Shown piece after piece: positions 10,225 to 18,420 of a stretch of 42,213 bases of DNA. Origin of the DNA: an uncultured Burkholderiales bacterium (GTDB taxonomy: Bacteria; Pseudomonadota; Gammaproteobacteria; Burkholderiales; Burkholderiaceae_C); assembly GCA_903933115.1 (NCBI GenBank), contig CAIZIT010000113.1:1-42213 (forward strand). Direction: 5' to 3'. The position numbers were made by a program, and so were the translations under genes. The notes under the pieces are model-generated. The model was not told the DNA's origin and did not search any database. It saw nothing but the letters and a program-made list of their open reading frames with translations. Every line of letters begins with the position of its first letter. Within the stretch, counting starts at the first letter, position 1.

Positions 10225-11172
10225 ATGGCATTTAAAATTTTGGTGACCAGTCAAAAGGGCGGCGTGGGCAAGAGCACCATCGCAGCCAATTTAAGTGCCT
10301 ACTTGGCCTACCAGATGGGCTTGTCCACGACCTTGATCGACTGGGATCCCCATGGATCCTCAAGCAACTGGCTGCGACGAGCGCCCAATGTGGGCGTCTT
10401 GGTCCAGCACCTGACCCTGCCCATTGAAATGGGCGGTAACCGGCCCGTGTTTGAAGCCCGTATGCACCTCAGACGAGCCACCCAAGGCAGCGACATTGTG
10501 GTTGCCGATCTGACCTGGACGGATGCCTTGGCGGGCGAGTTGATGTTTGAATTTGACATGGTCTTGGTCCCCACGTCTGTCTCCGAAATCGAGCTCTCCG
10601 CCACCTCTGGTTTTTTAAGCAAGAACCGCTGGGTGTTTGACTCTGCCATTGCCAAAGCTCCCGCACTGCTCGTGTGTCCAACAAGGGTGTTGCCCGAGCA
10701 ACTGAGCTCGAACATTTTCACCCGTCAGCGTTTTCCCGTGAGCTTCATGTTGGCGCCTCCCATTTTGGAGTCACAAACCGCGCGTGAGATGTACGAACAA
10801 GGCTATTTGATGAATTTGTCCAACGCTTGTGGCGAATCTTTTCAATCCTTTGCCCAAGCCGTTGTGGCCGCCAAAGACATTCGCATGAGCATGGTCGCCC
10901 AAGAAGCGGCCAACAAGTCCTTGAAGTCGCAAGTCTTACCAAAGAACCCTGGCGTGCTTCAAAGACCGCTGGAGCGCTCACCCTCTGGCTCTTTTCCCAA
11001 ATCGACATCGCCCAGCTTCAGCGTGGTGCCACCCACGGCGACCTATTCCGTCTTGGGCCGCCATCGCCAAAGAAAGGTTCAAGAAGAGAGCGAACAAAGC
11101 AAGGTCTCGACGGGCATCAACATTCCTGAGTTCTTGAAGCGTTTTACCCGTCAATCGACCACCAAGGTCTGA
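10225..11172 (+). CDS. ParA/MinD-family ATPase with a Pro/Ser-rich basic tail
   Basis: 315 residues. The deviant Walker A motif QKGGVGKST (residues 10-18, signature Lys11 and Lys16), the switch region TLIDWDPHGSSSNWL (36-50) and a Walker B-like strand IVVADLTW are all present, so it should bind ATP and dimerise like ParA proteins. From about residue 225 the chain becomes Ser/Pro/Lys-rich and probably disordered, ending in NIPEFLKRFTRQSTTKV. Such ATPases position DNA, chemoreceptor arrays, flagella or other cargo. No parB, flhF or minC is nearby; the only co-oriented partner is the coiled-coil gene 90 bases downstream. Cargo is unknown. GGAG at 10211-10214 supports the start. Confidence 0.8.
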   Translation: MAFKILVTSQKGGVGKSTIAANLSAYLAYQMGLSTTLIDWDPHGSSSNWLRRAPNVGVLVQHLTLPIEMGGNRPVFEARMHLRRATQGSDIVVADLTWTDALAGELMFEFDMVLVPTSVSEIELSATSGFLSKNRWVFDSAIAKAPALLVCPTRVLPEQLSSNIFTRQRFPVSFMLAPPILESQTAREMYEQGYLMNLSNACGESFQSFAQAVVAAKDIRMSMVAQEAANKSLKSQVLPKNPGVLQRPLERSPSGSFPKSTSPSFSVVPPTATYSVLGRHRQRKVQEESEQSKVSTGINIPEFLKRFTRQSTTKV

Positions 11173-11262
11173 GCGACTTGACTGGGTTGTGCTTTCTATT
11201 AAAAAAACCAGCCCAGACCCTTTGACCCATTCAACGCTCATCTTCGCTCCTCATAGCTCCTC

Positions 11263-11865
11263 ATGACACCCGACTTGGAAGACATCATGGATCAAGACAA
11301 ATTTCTTGCTTTCAAAGGCCTCAAACAGTACTCCCCCGAGTCAGGCTGGGAGTCTGTGGGCCATGCCCACGAGGGTCAAGGCCAAGCTCAAAACCATGAC
11401 TTGCTCCAAGCCACGCTCAACAGCACCTTGCCCTTGGGTGCACAAACGGGCGGCCCCTATGCCCATGCAAGCACCAAATCCGTCCCAGTCCAGCAAAGCA
11501 TGAATGCCATGCACACGGCGGATGGACTCCAAACCTTCAAGAACCCCAGACATCATCAAGATGACCCCTTGATCACCGAGCTCTTTGACCAATTGCGTCA
11601 ACCGGTGGAAGATGAGCTCTCAGCAAGTTGGAAGTTGATCGCGAGCAATGTCAACTTGTTGACCCAGCGCATGGACCAAGAGCGTCTTCTTAAAGCCCAG
11701 TTGAAAGCCTTGGAAGAAGAGACCCAGACCCTCAGAGCGCAGATTTTGACCCACTTGGAAGATGTCCAAAAAACAGCGGATCGTCAACTGTCGGTCGCAA
11801 GGCTTCGGGTGGAGGTCTCCAACATGGCCAAGAGCAAACTCTCCGACAAGTTGCAAAAGATTTGA
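11263..11865 (+). CDS. Unrecognised protein with C-terminal coiled coil, next to the ParA-like ATPase
   Basis: 200 residues with no family that I recognise. The first 105 residues are polar, rich in Gln, His, Ser and Pro, and probably unstructured. Residues 110-200 form a long amphipathic helix or coiled coil (ERLLKAQLKALEEETQTLRAQ). No membrane segment is seen. A second ATG at 11287 has a Shine-Dalgarno-like GGAAGA at 11277-11282, so the true protein may be eight residues shorter. It follows the ParA-like gene on the same strand, and co-transcription is likely. An adaptor or cargo partner of that ATPase is a guess from position. Confidence 0.65.
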   Translation: MTPDLEDIMDQDKFLAFKGLKQYSPESGWESVGHAHEGQGQAQNHDLLQATLNSTLPLGAQTGGPYAHASTKSVPVQQSMNAMHTADGLQTFKNPRHHQDDPLITELFDQLRQPVEDELSASWKLIASNVNLLTQRMDQERLLKAQLKALEEETQTLRAQILTHLEDVQKTADRQLSVARLRVEVSNMAKSKLSDKLQKI

Positions 11866-12177
11866 AACTGGTTGAAGGTTTCATTCAGTTGTCAAAGTTT
11901 GACGATAAAAATCGACTTTAGGGCTCTTGCTTGTGCTCATGCTTAAGCTCGTGCTCGTGTTCGTGGTTTTTTAATCGGTCCATCTTCACTCAGCGCGTGC
12001 TAGCATTGCACCATGAAGAACGGCCAGCACACTTGTGTTCCATGCCATGCTTGAAACCTCACAGCCCACCCCTTTGAATGGCCATCCTTCGTAAAAAACT
12101 TTTCCTACAAAAACACTTCGTACAGCAACCCTTTACACCGTCACCATTCTTCCCTCCCAACCCAAGGCCTGCCCCCC
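11866..12177. other. Non-coding gap with a degenerate GCTCGT-type repeat
   Basis: No supported gene in 312 bases. Around 11927-11965 a degenerate hexamer (GCTTGT, GCTCAT, GCTCGT, GTTCGT) is repeated. No clear promoter or terminator is seen. Confidence 0.4.
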
Positions 12178-13902
12178 ATGCTTGAACGACTCAATCAACA
12201 CTACCCCATCCGCTTCACGGTGTTTTTCTTGGCACTTGCTGGACTGAGCGTTTCCTTCATCAAATTCTTCTTGTTCTCTCAAGGGGCCTTGGAGTTGCTG
12301 GTCTTTGCCGCATTGACGGGCCTGGGCATTCACGATCTTCAACAAAAGAACCATGCCATCCTCAGGAACTACCCCATCATTGGACACTTGCGCTTTTTGC
12401 TTGAATTCATCCGCCCAGAGATTCGTCAATACTTCATTGAAAGCGAAAGCGATGAGGCGCCCTTTTCCAGAGCGCAAAGAACCATCGTCTATCAAAGGGC
12501 TAAAAACGAGTCCGACAAGCGCCCTTTTGGCACACAAACCAACATCCATGCATCGGGCTACGAGTGGATCACCCACAGCATTTCCCCCAGCAGCATCGCC
12601 CACAGCGACTTTCGCGTCAAGGTTGGGGGGCCCCTTTGCAAAAAACCCTATGACATCAGTTTGTTCAACGTCTCGGCCATGAGCTTTGGCGCACTGAGCG
12701 CCAACGCCATCATGGCCTTGAACCAAGGTGCCAAATTGGGTGGCTTTGCTCACGACACCGGTGAGGGCTCGATCTCCGAGTACCACCGTGTCCACGGAGG
12801 AGATCTCATTTGGGAGGTGGCTTCGGGATACTTCGGCTGTAGGGACGAAGAGGGCCATTTCAGCCCCGAAAAGTTCGTGGTGAACGCCTCCAACGATCAA
12901 GTCAAGATGATTGAGATCAAATTGAGCCAAGGCGCTAAACCGGGCCACGGGGGAGTGCTCCTGGGCCCTAAAGTCACGCCCGAAATTGCCAGTGCAAGAG
13001 GAGTACCCGCTTGGACCGACTGCGTCTCGCCCAATAGCCACAGCAAATTCTCCAACCCCCTGGAGCTCATGGCATTCATCCAAGAATTGAGGGAGTTGTC
13101 TGAAGGCAAGCCCGTGGGATTCAAGCTCTGCATCGGACATCCCTGGGAGTGGTTTGCCATCGCCAAGGCGATGGTGACCACTGGCATCCAACCCGACTTC
13201 ATCGTGGTCGATGGCTCAGAGGGTGGTACAGGTGCTGCGCCCTTGGAGTTCTCTGACCACATGGGCACCCCCATGCAAGAGGGCTTGCGACTGGTGCACA
13301 ACACGCTCGTTGGGCTCCATCTGCGGGACAAGATCAAATTGGGCGCCAGTGGCAAAATCATCACCGCCTTTGACATGGCCAGGACTCTGGCCCTGGGCGC
13401 CGATTGGTGCAACAGTGCACGAGGCTTTATGTTCTCCATCGGCTGCATTCAGGCGCAGACTTGCCACACCGGTAACTGCCCAACGGGCGTGGCCACCCAA
13501 GACCCCAAACGACAAGTGGCCCTGGTGGTGGAGACGAAGGCTGAGCGGGTGAAGAATTTTCACCACAACACCCTGCACTCTTTGCTCGAGCTCACCGAGG
13601 CCACAGGCCTCAAAGACCCGAGTGAATTTGATTTGCACCACTTCATGCGTCGCATCAATCAAACCCAATCACACTCTTTGTCCACGCTTATTGCCAGCAT
13701 GGAGCCCGGCGCATTGCTCACGAGCAAAGGGTTCAAACAAACCGATAAATCTTGGCCAGGCGTCTTTCAAGAGTATTGGTCTCATGCCACTGAGTCGAGC
13801 TTTAGTGAGCACAAACCCAAAACGCCTCCCCCTACAGAAAAAGGTTCTAAAGCGCCCACTGTCGCTGAACCACCCGAGAACGCTGCACCGAGCTTGATTT
13901 AA
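12178..13902 (+). CDS. Membrane-anchored FMN-binding glutamate synthase-domain protein
   Basis: 574 residues. Two hydrophobic segments lie near the N-terminus (RFTVFFLALAGLSVSFIKFF and GALELLVFAALTGLGI), followed by the FMN-binding TIM-barrel domain of the glutamate synthase large subunit: NVSAMSFGALSANAI, HDTGEGSISEYHRVHGGDL, ARGVPAW, KLCIGHPWEW, VVDGSEGGTGAAP and KLGASGKI. The cysteine pattern of a 3Fe-4S cluster is intact near residue 423 (GCIQAQTCHTGNCPTGVA). The amidotransferase domain and the C-terminal GXGXG domain are absent, so it is not a complete glutamate synthase. This is a known stand-alone family whose physiological reaction is unsettled. The C-terminal 60 residues are Pro/Lys-rich. 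Confidence 0.88.
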   Translation: MLERLNQHYPIRFTVFFLALAGLSVSFIKFFLFSQGALELLVFAALTGLGIHDLQQKNHAILRNYPIIGHLRFLLEFIRPEIRQYFIESESDEAPFSRAQRTIVYQRAKNESDKRPFGTQTNIHASGYEWITHSISPSSIAHSDFRVKVGGPLCKKPYDISLFNVSAMSFGALSANAIMALNQGAKLGGFAHDTGEGSISEYHRVHGGDLIWEVASGYFGCRDEEGHFSPEKFVVNASNDQVKMIEIKLSQGAKPGHGGVLLGPKVTPEIASARGVPAWTDCVSPNSHSKFSNPLELMAFIQELRELSEGKPVGFKLCIGHPWEWFAIAKAMVTTGIQPDFIVVDGSEGGTGAAPLEFSDHMGTPMQEGLRLVHNTLVGLHLRDKIKLGASGKIITAFDMARTLALGADWCNSARGFMFSIGCIQAQTCHTGNCPTGVATQDPKRQVALVVETKAERVKNFHHNTLHSLLELTEATGLKDPSEFDLHHFMRRINQTQSHSLSTLIASMEPGALLTSKGFKQTDKSWPGVFQEYWSHATESSFSEHKPKTPPPTEKGSKAPTVAEPPENAAPSLI

Positions 13903-14442
13903 AGCGCCTATCTCTTTTTTCTTCTCCCTTGAGCCTTCAAGCGAACGTTTGAAGAAATGAAAGGTACCCAGCCACCAGACCCTTGATGGTTGGGTTTTTA
14001 AAACCTCTAGACGTGCCCAACCCACAAAATGCTTGGGTCCTTGGGTCCTTGGGTCCTTGGGTGCTTGGTTTTTCGGGTCCTCCGATCTAACTTTGTTCTC
14101 TCTCTTTCTTCCTGAGCGCATCACACGCTCCACATCTCCTCACCCCCATCAGGGCAAGCCTACCCCCTGGCCAGGCTCGAGACCATTCGGACTTGTCCAT
14201 GGGGCAGGTGTCGGCCGGCCACTCAGCCCTTGAGTACAGTTACGCAGCGTTACGCCGCGTTACAACTTCTTACGCCGATTACCTACTAAAAAGACTCAAG
14301 TTTTTTGACTTCGTGATTTAAACTGATTTTTACCCCTCTCCAACAGATGGTTGTATTGACCCATGATCACTGAATCGGACTCACTCTTGAATACTTGAGG
14401 GTTGAAGTCAAAAAAATTGAACTTTTTTGCGGGAACATATTT
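13903..14442. other. 540-base non-coding region before the divergent flagellin
   Basis: No gene is supported. It contains a four-copy 8-base tandem repeat (14032-14063) and a small cluster of TTACGC-type repeats (14239-14276). I looked for sigma-54 (GG-N10-GC) and sigma-28 (TAAAGTTT-N11-GCCGATAA) elements before the flagellin. GCCGATTA at 14274-14281 has the right -10 look but no matching -35 eleven bases upstream. Confidence 0.5.
14032..14063. repeat. Tandem 8-base repeat, CTTGGGTC x3 plus CTTGGGTG
   Basis: Four adjacent copies, the last differing at one base, in the gap between the glutamate-synthase-like gene and the flagellin gene. It could expand or contract by slippage. No role is visible. 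Confidence 0.85.
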
Positions 14443-16575
14443 ATGAGCACCATCGCCACTGGATCTTCCAACATCAACGCTTTGATCGCGGGCAACGCCA
14501 TGGCCGCGGCCAACACGGCCATCGCGACCTCCACTCAACGCCTGTCCACCCTCAAAAGAATCAACAGCTCAGCCGACGACCCCTCTGGCATCGGCATGGC
14601 CAGCACCCTGAGTGCACAAATATTGGGCTATGCACAAGCCAATAAAAACATCAATCAAGGCATCGCGATGACACAAATCGTGGACACGTCTTTGAGCAAT
14701 ATTCAAACCGCTTTGGCCAGCATGAGAACCCTGGCCTTGTCCTCCGCTTCTACGCTCTCCCCGACTACACTGGCCTCCAACCAGGCCGCCTTCACGCAGT
14801 ACTTGGCTCAAATCAACACCATCACCTCGCAGGCGAACTACAACGGCTTTAATTTGATGAACGGCTCCCTCACAAGCGCCCCCCTTCAAGTGGGCACGAA
14901 TGCAGGCAACAGCGTCACCCTCAATTTACCGACCACCACCACGTCAGCCTTGGGACTGGGGACCCCTTTGGCCCTGAGCTCCGTGGGCTCCAGCACCACG
15001 GCATTGGCACAAGGCGACCTGGTGATCAACAGCTACGCCATTGGCCCAAGCCTGGCCTCCTACGACACCTTGTCTTACAGCGGGAATGCGGGCAGCGCCA
15101 TTGCCAAAGCCAACGCGGTGAACTTGCAACAAAACTTAACGGGTGTGACCGCTACTGTTGGTGCGACCACTGTGGGTGGAAGCGCCATGACCTCTTTGCC
15201 CGCCTCGGCTGTGACCGGCACGTTCACGCTCAATGGCAAAACCCTGAGCGTGACCTTGGGCTCGACCACCGACTATTCAGTGAACAGGGCCAGTGTGGTC
15301 GATGTGATCAATCGAAACAGTGGTGCAACAGGTGTCACCGCAATCGACTCTGGCGACGCCGCACACGGGATCGTTTTGAAGGCTGCCGATGGACGCAACA
15401 TCAACTTGACGCTCGGCGATGTCAACATCACGTCGGCCAATACAGGCTTGGCCGCAGCGGGGACGTATGTGGGCACTTATTCCCTGTACAGCAACTTGGG
15501 CAACGCCATCACCATCGGCACAACGCCTGGGCAAAACTTAAGCAACTCCGATTTCGCCATTGGCACCTATGCGGCCAATTCTGCGCAATTCGCCACCAAG
15601 GCGCCTGCAGCTTCGGCCTTGGCCCCCAGCGTGCTCACCAGCAGCGACCTCAAAATCAACGGCTACAGCATCATTGGGGCCTTGTCCAGCGATGACAGCT
15701 CCACCTTTGCGACAACCACCTCGGTCACGAAAGCCTCGAGCGCCATCGCAACCGCTGCAGCGATCAACAAAAGCACCGCTGACACGGGCGTGAGTGCCCG
15801 AGCCAATGCCAACGTCTTGGTGGGCAATGGCTTTACCACGCCCGTTGGGACGTCCACTTACTCTATGTATTTGAACGGGAGCACTTTTGATCTGACCATC
15901 ACCACGGGCAGCAGCTTGGCGAGCATTGCCTCTGACATCAACACCTACACTGGCAGCACGGGCGTGGTGGCCAGTGACAACGGCTCAGGTCTCACGCTCA
16001 CCGCGAGCGATGGAAGAAGCATTTCTCTTGGGGCGCCCACCTCGATCGCTGCGACCAACGTGGGCCTAGGCGGTCTTGGTGTGACCGACAGCAGCAATAC
16101 CGCTGGCACCGCACTGGGCTATGTGGCCAGTGTCAGCTTGAGCTCCAGCAAACCCTTCACCCTCTCCAGCGGGAGTGCGGGCAACTCCAATTTTGAGAAA
16201 TTGGGTTTTAAAAATGGAACCTTTGGCGGGACCTCTCAAAACCTTAAACTCTCAAGCGCAGATGTCTCGAGCAATGCGACGGCAACCAAAGCACTCAACA
16301 TCATCGATGGCGCCATCTCCCAAGTCTCGACGCTTCAGGGCTACACAGGCGCCATGATCAACAGATTGACCTATCAAAACAACCTGGACACCAGCATGGG
16401 CACCTACAACACCTCTGCTTATTCGAGCCTCACCAGCGCAGACACAGCGGCCGAGACCACGGCACTGGCCAAAGCGCAAATCATTCAAGCCTCCGCCACC
16501 GCCATGTTGGCCCAAGCCAACTTGTCCGATCAAACGGTGTTGAATTTACTGAAATATGAGTTTTTAAGCCACTGA
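14443..16575 (+). CDS. Divergent flagellin with duplicated Flagellin_IN modules
   Basis: 710 residues from ATG 14443; the frame extends to TTG 14395, but ATG fits better and is preceded by GGGAA. The N-terminal helical D0/D1 region is flagellin-like (TQRLSTLKRINSSADDPSGIGMAS, split around LSTLKRINSSADD), but it lacks the usual MA-x-INTN start and has LSTLKR where LSTGKR is normal. The C-terminal D1/D0 region ends AQANLSDQTVLNLLK followed by an unusual YEFLSH extension. Between them are two copies (about residues 191-324 and 402-530) of a bipartite module: D-L-x-I-N-x-Y then V-N/I-N...TGV, and LNG...TGV...DGR-N/S-I. It is alone on the plus strand, with no visible promoter of flagellar type. 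Confidence 0.88.
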   Translation: MSTIATGSSNINALIAGNAMAAANTAIATSTQRLSTLKRINSSADDPSGIGMASTLSAQILGYAQANKNINQGIAMTQIVDTSLSNIQTALASMRTLALSSASTLSPTTLASNQAAFTQYLAQINTITSQANYNGFNLMNGSLTSAPLQVGTNAGNSVTLNLPTTTTSALGLGTPLALSSVGSSTTALAQGDLVINSYAIGPSLASYDTLSYSGNAGSAIAKANAVNLQQNLTGVTATVGATTVGGSAMTSLPASAVTGTFTLNGKTLSVTLGSTTDYSVNRASVVDVINRNSGATGVTAIDSGDAAHGIVLKAADGRNINLTLGDVNITSANTGLAAAGTYVGTYSLYSNLGNAITIGTTPGQNLSNSDFAIGTYAANSAQFATKAPAASALAPSVLTSSDLKINGYSIIGALSSDDSSTFATTTSVTKASSAIATAAAINKSTADTGVSARANANVLVGNGFTTPVGTSTYSMYLNGSTFDLTITTGSSLASIASDINTYTGSTGVVASDNGSGLTLTASDGRSISLGAPTSIAATNVGLGGLGVTDSSNTAGTALGYVASVSLSSSKPFTLSSGSAGNSNFEKLGFKNGTFGGTSQNLKLSSADVSSNATATKALNIIDGAISQVSTLQGYTGAMINRLTYQNNLDTSMGTYNTSAYSSLTSADTAAETTALAKAQIIQASATAMLAQANLSDQTVLNLLKYEFLSH

Positions 16576-16697
16576 TGTCCATCCCCCAACAGCCCATTTT
16601 CAACTGCTGATCTCGCCCTGAAATAGGCGTGGTTTAGCAGCGATAGAGCACTGAAAGAGGGTCGATTGAGAACGATACAAGAGGCGCCAAAGAGGCG

Positions 16698-17753
16698 TTA
16701 CTCGTTGTTGGGTCTGGGGTAGACGAGCATTTTTTCTCTGGCTGGCTGGAACTGCGGCATGGGTGCTGGAGCCGCTTGAGCGGCGGGGGCTGGTGCAGGC
16801 GCAGCCACACTTGCAGCAACTGGGACTGGCGCTGTCTTGGCCTCCACTTTAGGTTCTGATTTTTTTTCAGCCTTGGCTTCAGTGGACGATTTGTTGTCGG
16901 CTTTGCTGTCCACTTTACTGTCCAATTTAGGCATGGGCTTGATGTCCTCTTTGGGCTTGGGCACCACCGCAGGCGCTTCACGAGGCGCCTTCAGCGCTGT
17001 TTGCTCGAGTTCTTTCTTGAGCTTTTGCAGCTCCGCTGACAATGCCTGCTGGCTCAAGCCAGGTGCAGGTGGAGCGGGCTGGGGTTTGTTGCTCAATGCG
17101 ACAATCTTTGCATCCAAGGCTTGCATTTGTTTTTCAATGGACGCGAACTTGCCATCCAGCCCCTTGCCCGACTGTTCAGCGATTTGCCCAGGAACAGTGG
17201 TGACCGCTTTGGTGACTTCGTCGAACTTTTTCTCAATGCCGCTTTGTGCCTCACTCAGCTTCTCAAGCTTTTCGGTCAACTCATTGAAAGACTGAGTGGA
17301 CTCGGTGAAGGTGCCCAGGGTCGCATCCAAATCCACCACGCGCTTACCCACCGCCATGGACAAGGCATCGAGTTGAATGATGTTTTGTCTCATCCGGGTA
17401 GATATTGCAAAGAATGTCCCCACAGAAATCAAAATGAAAATGAGCATGGCGCCCAGCATGATGCGCGAATGAGAGACACTTCTTTGATGAGCCGCATTGA
17501 TGCTGGCCATGACTTTTTGCAAGTCACCAGAGACGTCTGCAGCAACTGAGGCCGAGCGTGTCGAAGCCTCTGCTGAATTGAGCACCACGCCGGTCAAATC
17601 TTCGAGCTGCCTGGCCAATTCATTGCTGTCCATGGAGACATCTTTCAGATCGTTCAAACCCGACTCAATTTGAGCCAAATCCAAATGCAAATCCGCGCCG
17701 TCATTGACCTCGATCTCTGAGTGCTCTTCACTGGGGGCTGTATCTGTACTCAT
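16698..17753 (-). CDS. Unrecognised single-pass membrane protein with coiled coils and a Lys/Pro/Ala-rich tail
   Basis: 351 residues from ATG 17753; a GTG at 17831 would add 26. Residues 1-95 are acidic and predicted cytoplasmic. A clear membrane segment follows (about 98-118, MLGAMLIFILISVGTFFAIS), then a long heptad-like region (140-250). From about 225 the chain is Pro-, Lys- and Ala-rich, with a short VDSKADNKS type repeat and AAPAPAPAAQAAPAP, and it ends in REKMLVYPRPNNE. No catalytic motif is seen. It is the last of three unrecognised or accessory genes on the same strand downstream of flhB, which suggests a structural or positioning role at the envelope. Confidence 0.72.
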   Translation of the reverse strand: MSTDTAPSEEHSEIEVNDGADLHLDLAQIESGLNDLKDVSMDSNELARQLEDLTGVVLNSAEASTRSASVAADVSGDLQKVMASINAAHQRSVSHSRIMLGAMLIFILISVGTFFAISTRMRQNIIQLDALSMAVGKRVVDLDATLGTFTESTQSFNELTEKLEKLSEAQSGIEKKFDEVTKAVTTVPGQIAEQSGKGLDGKFASIEKQMQALDAKIVALSNKPQPAPPAPGLSQQALSAELQKLKKELEQTALKAPREAPAVVPKPKEDIKPMPKLDSKVDSKADNKSSTEAKAEKKSEPKVEAKTAPVPVAASVAAPAPAPAAQAAPAPMPQFQPAREKMLVYPRPNNE

Positions 17754-17860
17754 GAGAATTGACTTTATAAATAGGGAGAAAAAGGGATCATGTATAAAGC
17801 TGGTGGAGCCTTCAACCTGGCCGGTCATCACCGGGCTCTCAAGTCCGCTTTGAAACTTGG

Positions 17861-18250
17861 TCAGACTCGTTGACGCTTAAAGGCATCGAGCTTGGCATTC
17901 AATTCATCCACCGATTGGCGCAAAGCATCCATTCTTACTTTATATTCTTCATTCCATTTATCGGCATTGAAGAGTGCAACTTTAGCGACAGGCACTTGGG
18001 CGTCGTCCATCGACTCCAGCACCTCGGGTTGCTGCATGAGCTCCAGAGCACGCTCATCTCCATCGAGGATTTCGGTACGAATTTGATCGACCACGACCTC
18101 AATGTCGTCCAGGGTTTTAACCAACTCTTGACGTTGCGCGCCATCGCTGGCGAGCACAGCATCGCTGTGTGCGGGCTCACCCAAGGGATTGGCAAAAGAA
18201 GGAGCAACAGGATGGCCATCATCTTGGTGATTGTGGGTTCCCGTGTTCAT
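17861..18250 (-). CDS. Unrecognised small acidic helical protein
   Basis: 129 residues. It has a His/Asp-rich start (MNTGTHNHQDDGHPV) and then long helices: QELVKTLDDIEVVVDQIRTEI and a C-terminal KVRMDALRQSVDELNAKLDAF. There is no signal peptide or membrane segment. ATG 18250 has AAGGAA ten bases before it. A sigma-28-like promoter lies 30-56 bases upstream, so it may belong to the late flagellar regulon. Size and helical make-up would fit an export chaperone or an adaptor, but no family match can be claimed. Confidence 0.65.
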   Translation of the reverse strand: MNTGTHNHQDDGHPVAPSFANPLGEPAHSDAVLASDGAQRQELVKTLDDIEVVVDQIRTEILDGDERALELMQQPEVLESMDDAQVPVAKVALFNADKWNEEYKVRMDALRQSVDELNAKLDAFKRQRV

Positions 18251-18279
18251 CCTGTCGTTCCTTTATCGTGATCCTAAAT

Positions 18280-18306
18280 ACATCGACCTGTTGGCGCCCA
18301 ACTTTA
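18280..18306 (-). promoter_or_regulatory. Sigma-28 (FliA)-like promoter before the small acidic gene
   Basis: Read on the minus strand: TAAAGTTG, exactly 11 bases, then GTCGATGT. The FliA consensus is TAAAGTTT-N11-GCCGATAA, so 7 of 8 and 5 of 8 positions agree at the correct spacing. The implied transcript would start about 25 bases before ATG 18250. Confidence 0.45.
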
Positions 18307-18420
18307 ACATTGAATGCCCATTGAAAGATGCATTCAGTCCAATGAACCCCCCCGGGGCCTGCGCCCCATGCAAGCTGTTGTGCGAAGCCAAAAGGTCTCA
18401 ACAAGGCCCCGCCCTTGCGA

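Noticed and set aside
14274-14281. GCCGATTA as a sigma-28 -10 box for the divergent flagellin
   Set aside because: The -35 position eleven bases upstream reads CCGCGTTA, not TAAAGTTT, so the element is unsupported.
14416-14430. TTGC before the divergent flagellin as a sigma-54 -12 box
   Set aside because: There is no GG at the -24 position and it would lie only 12 bases before the start codon.
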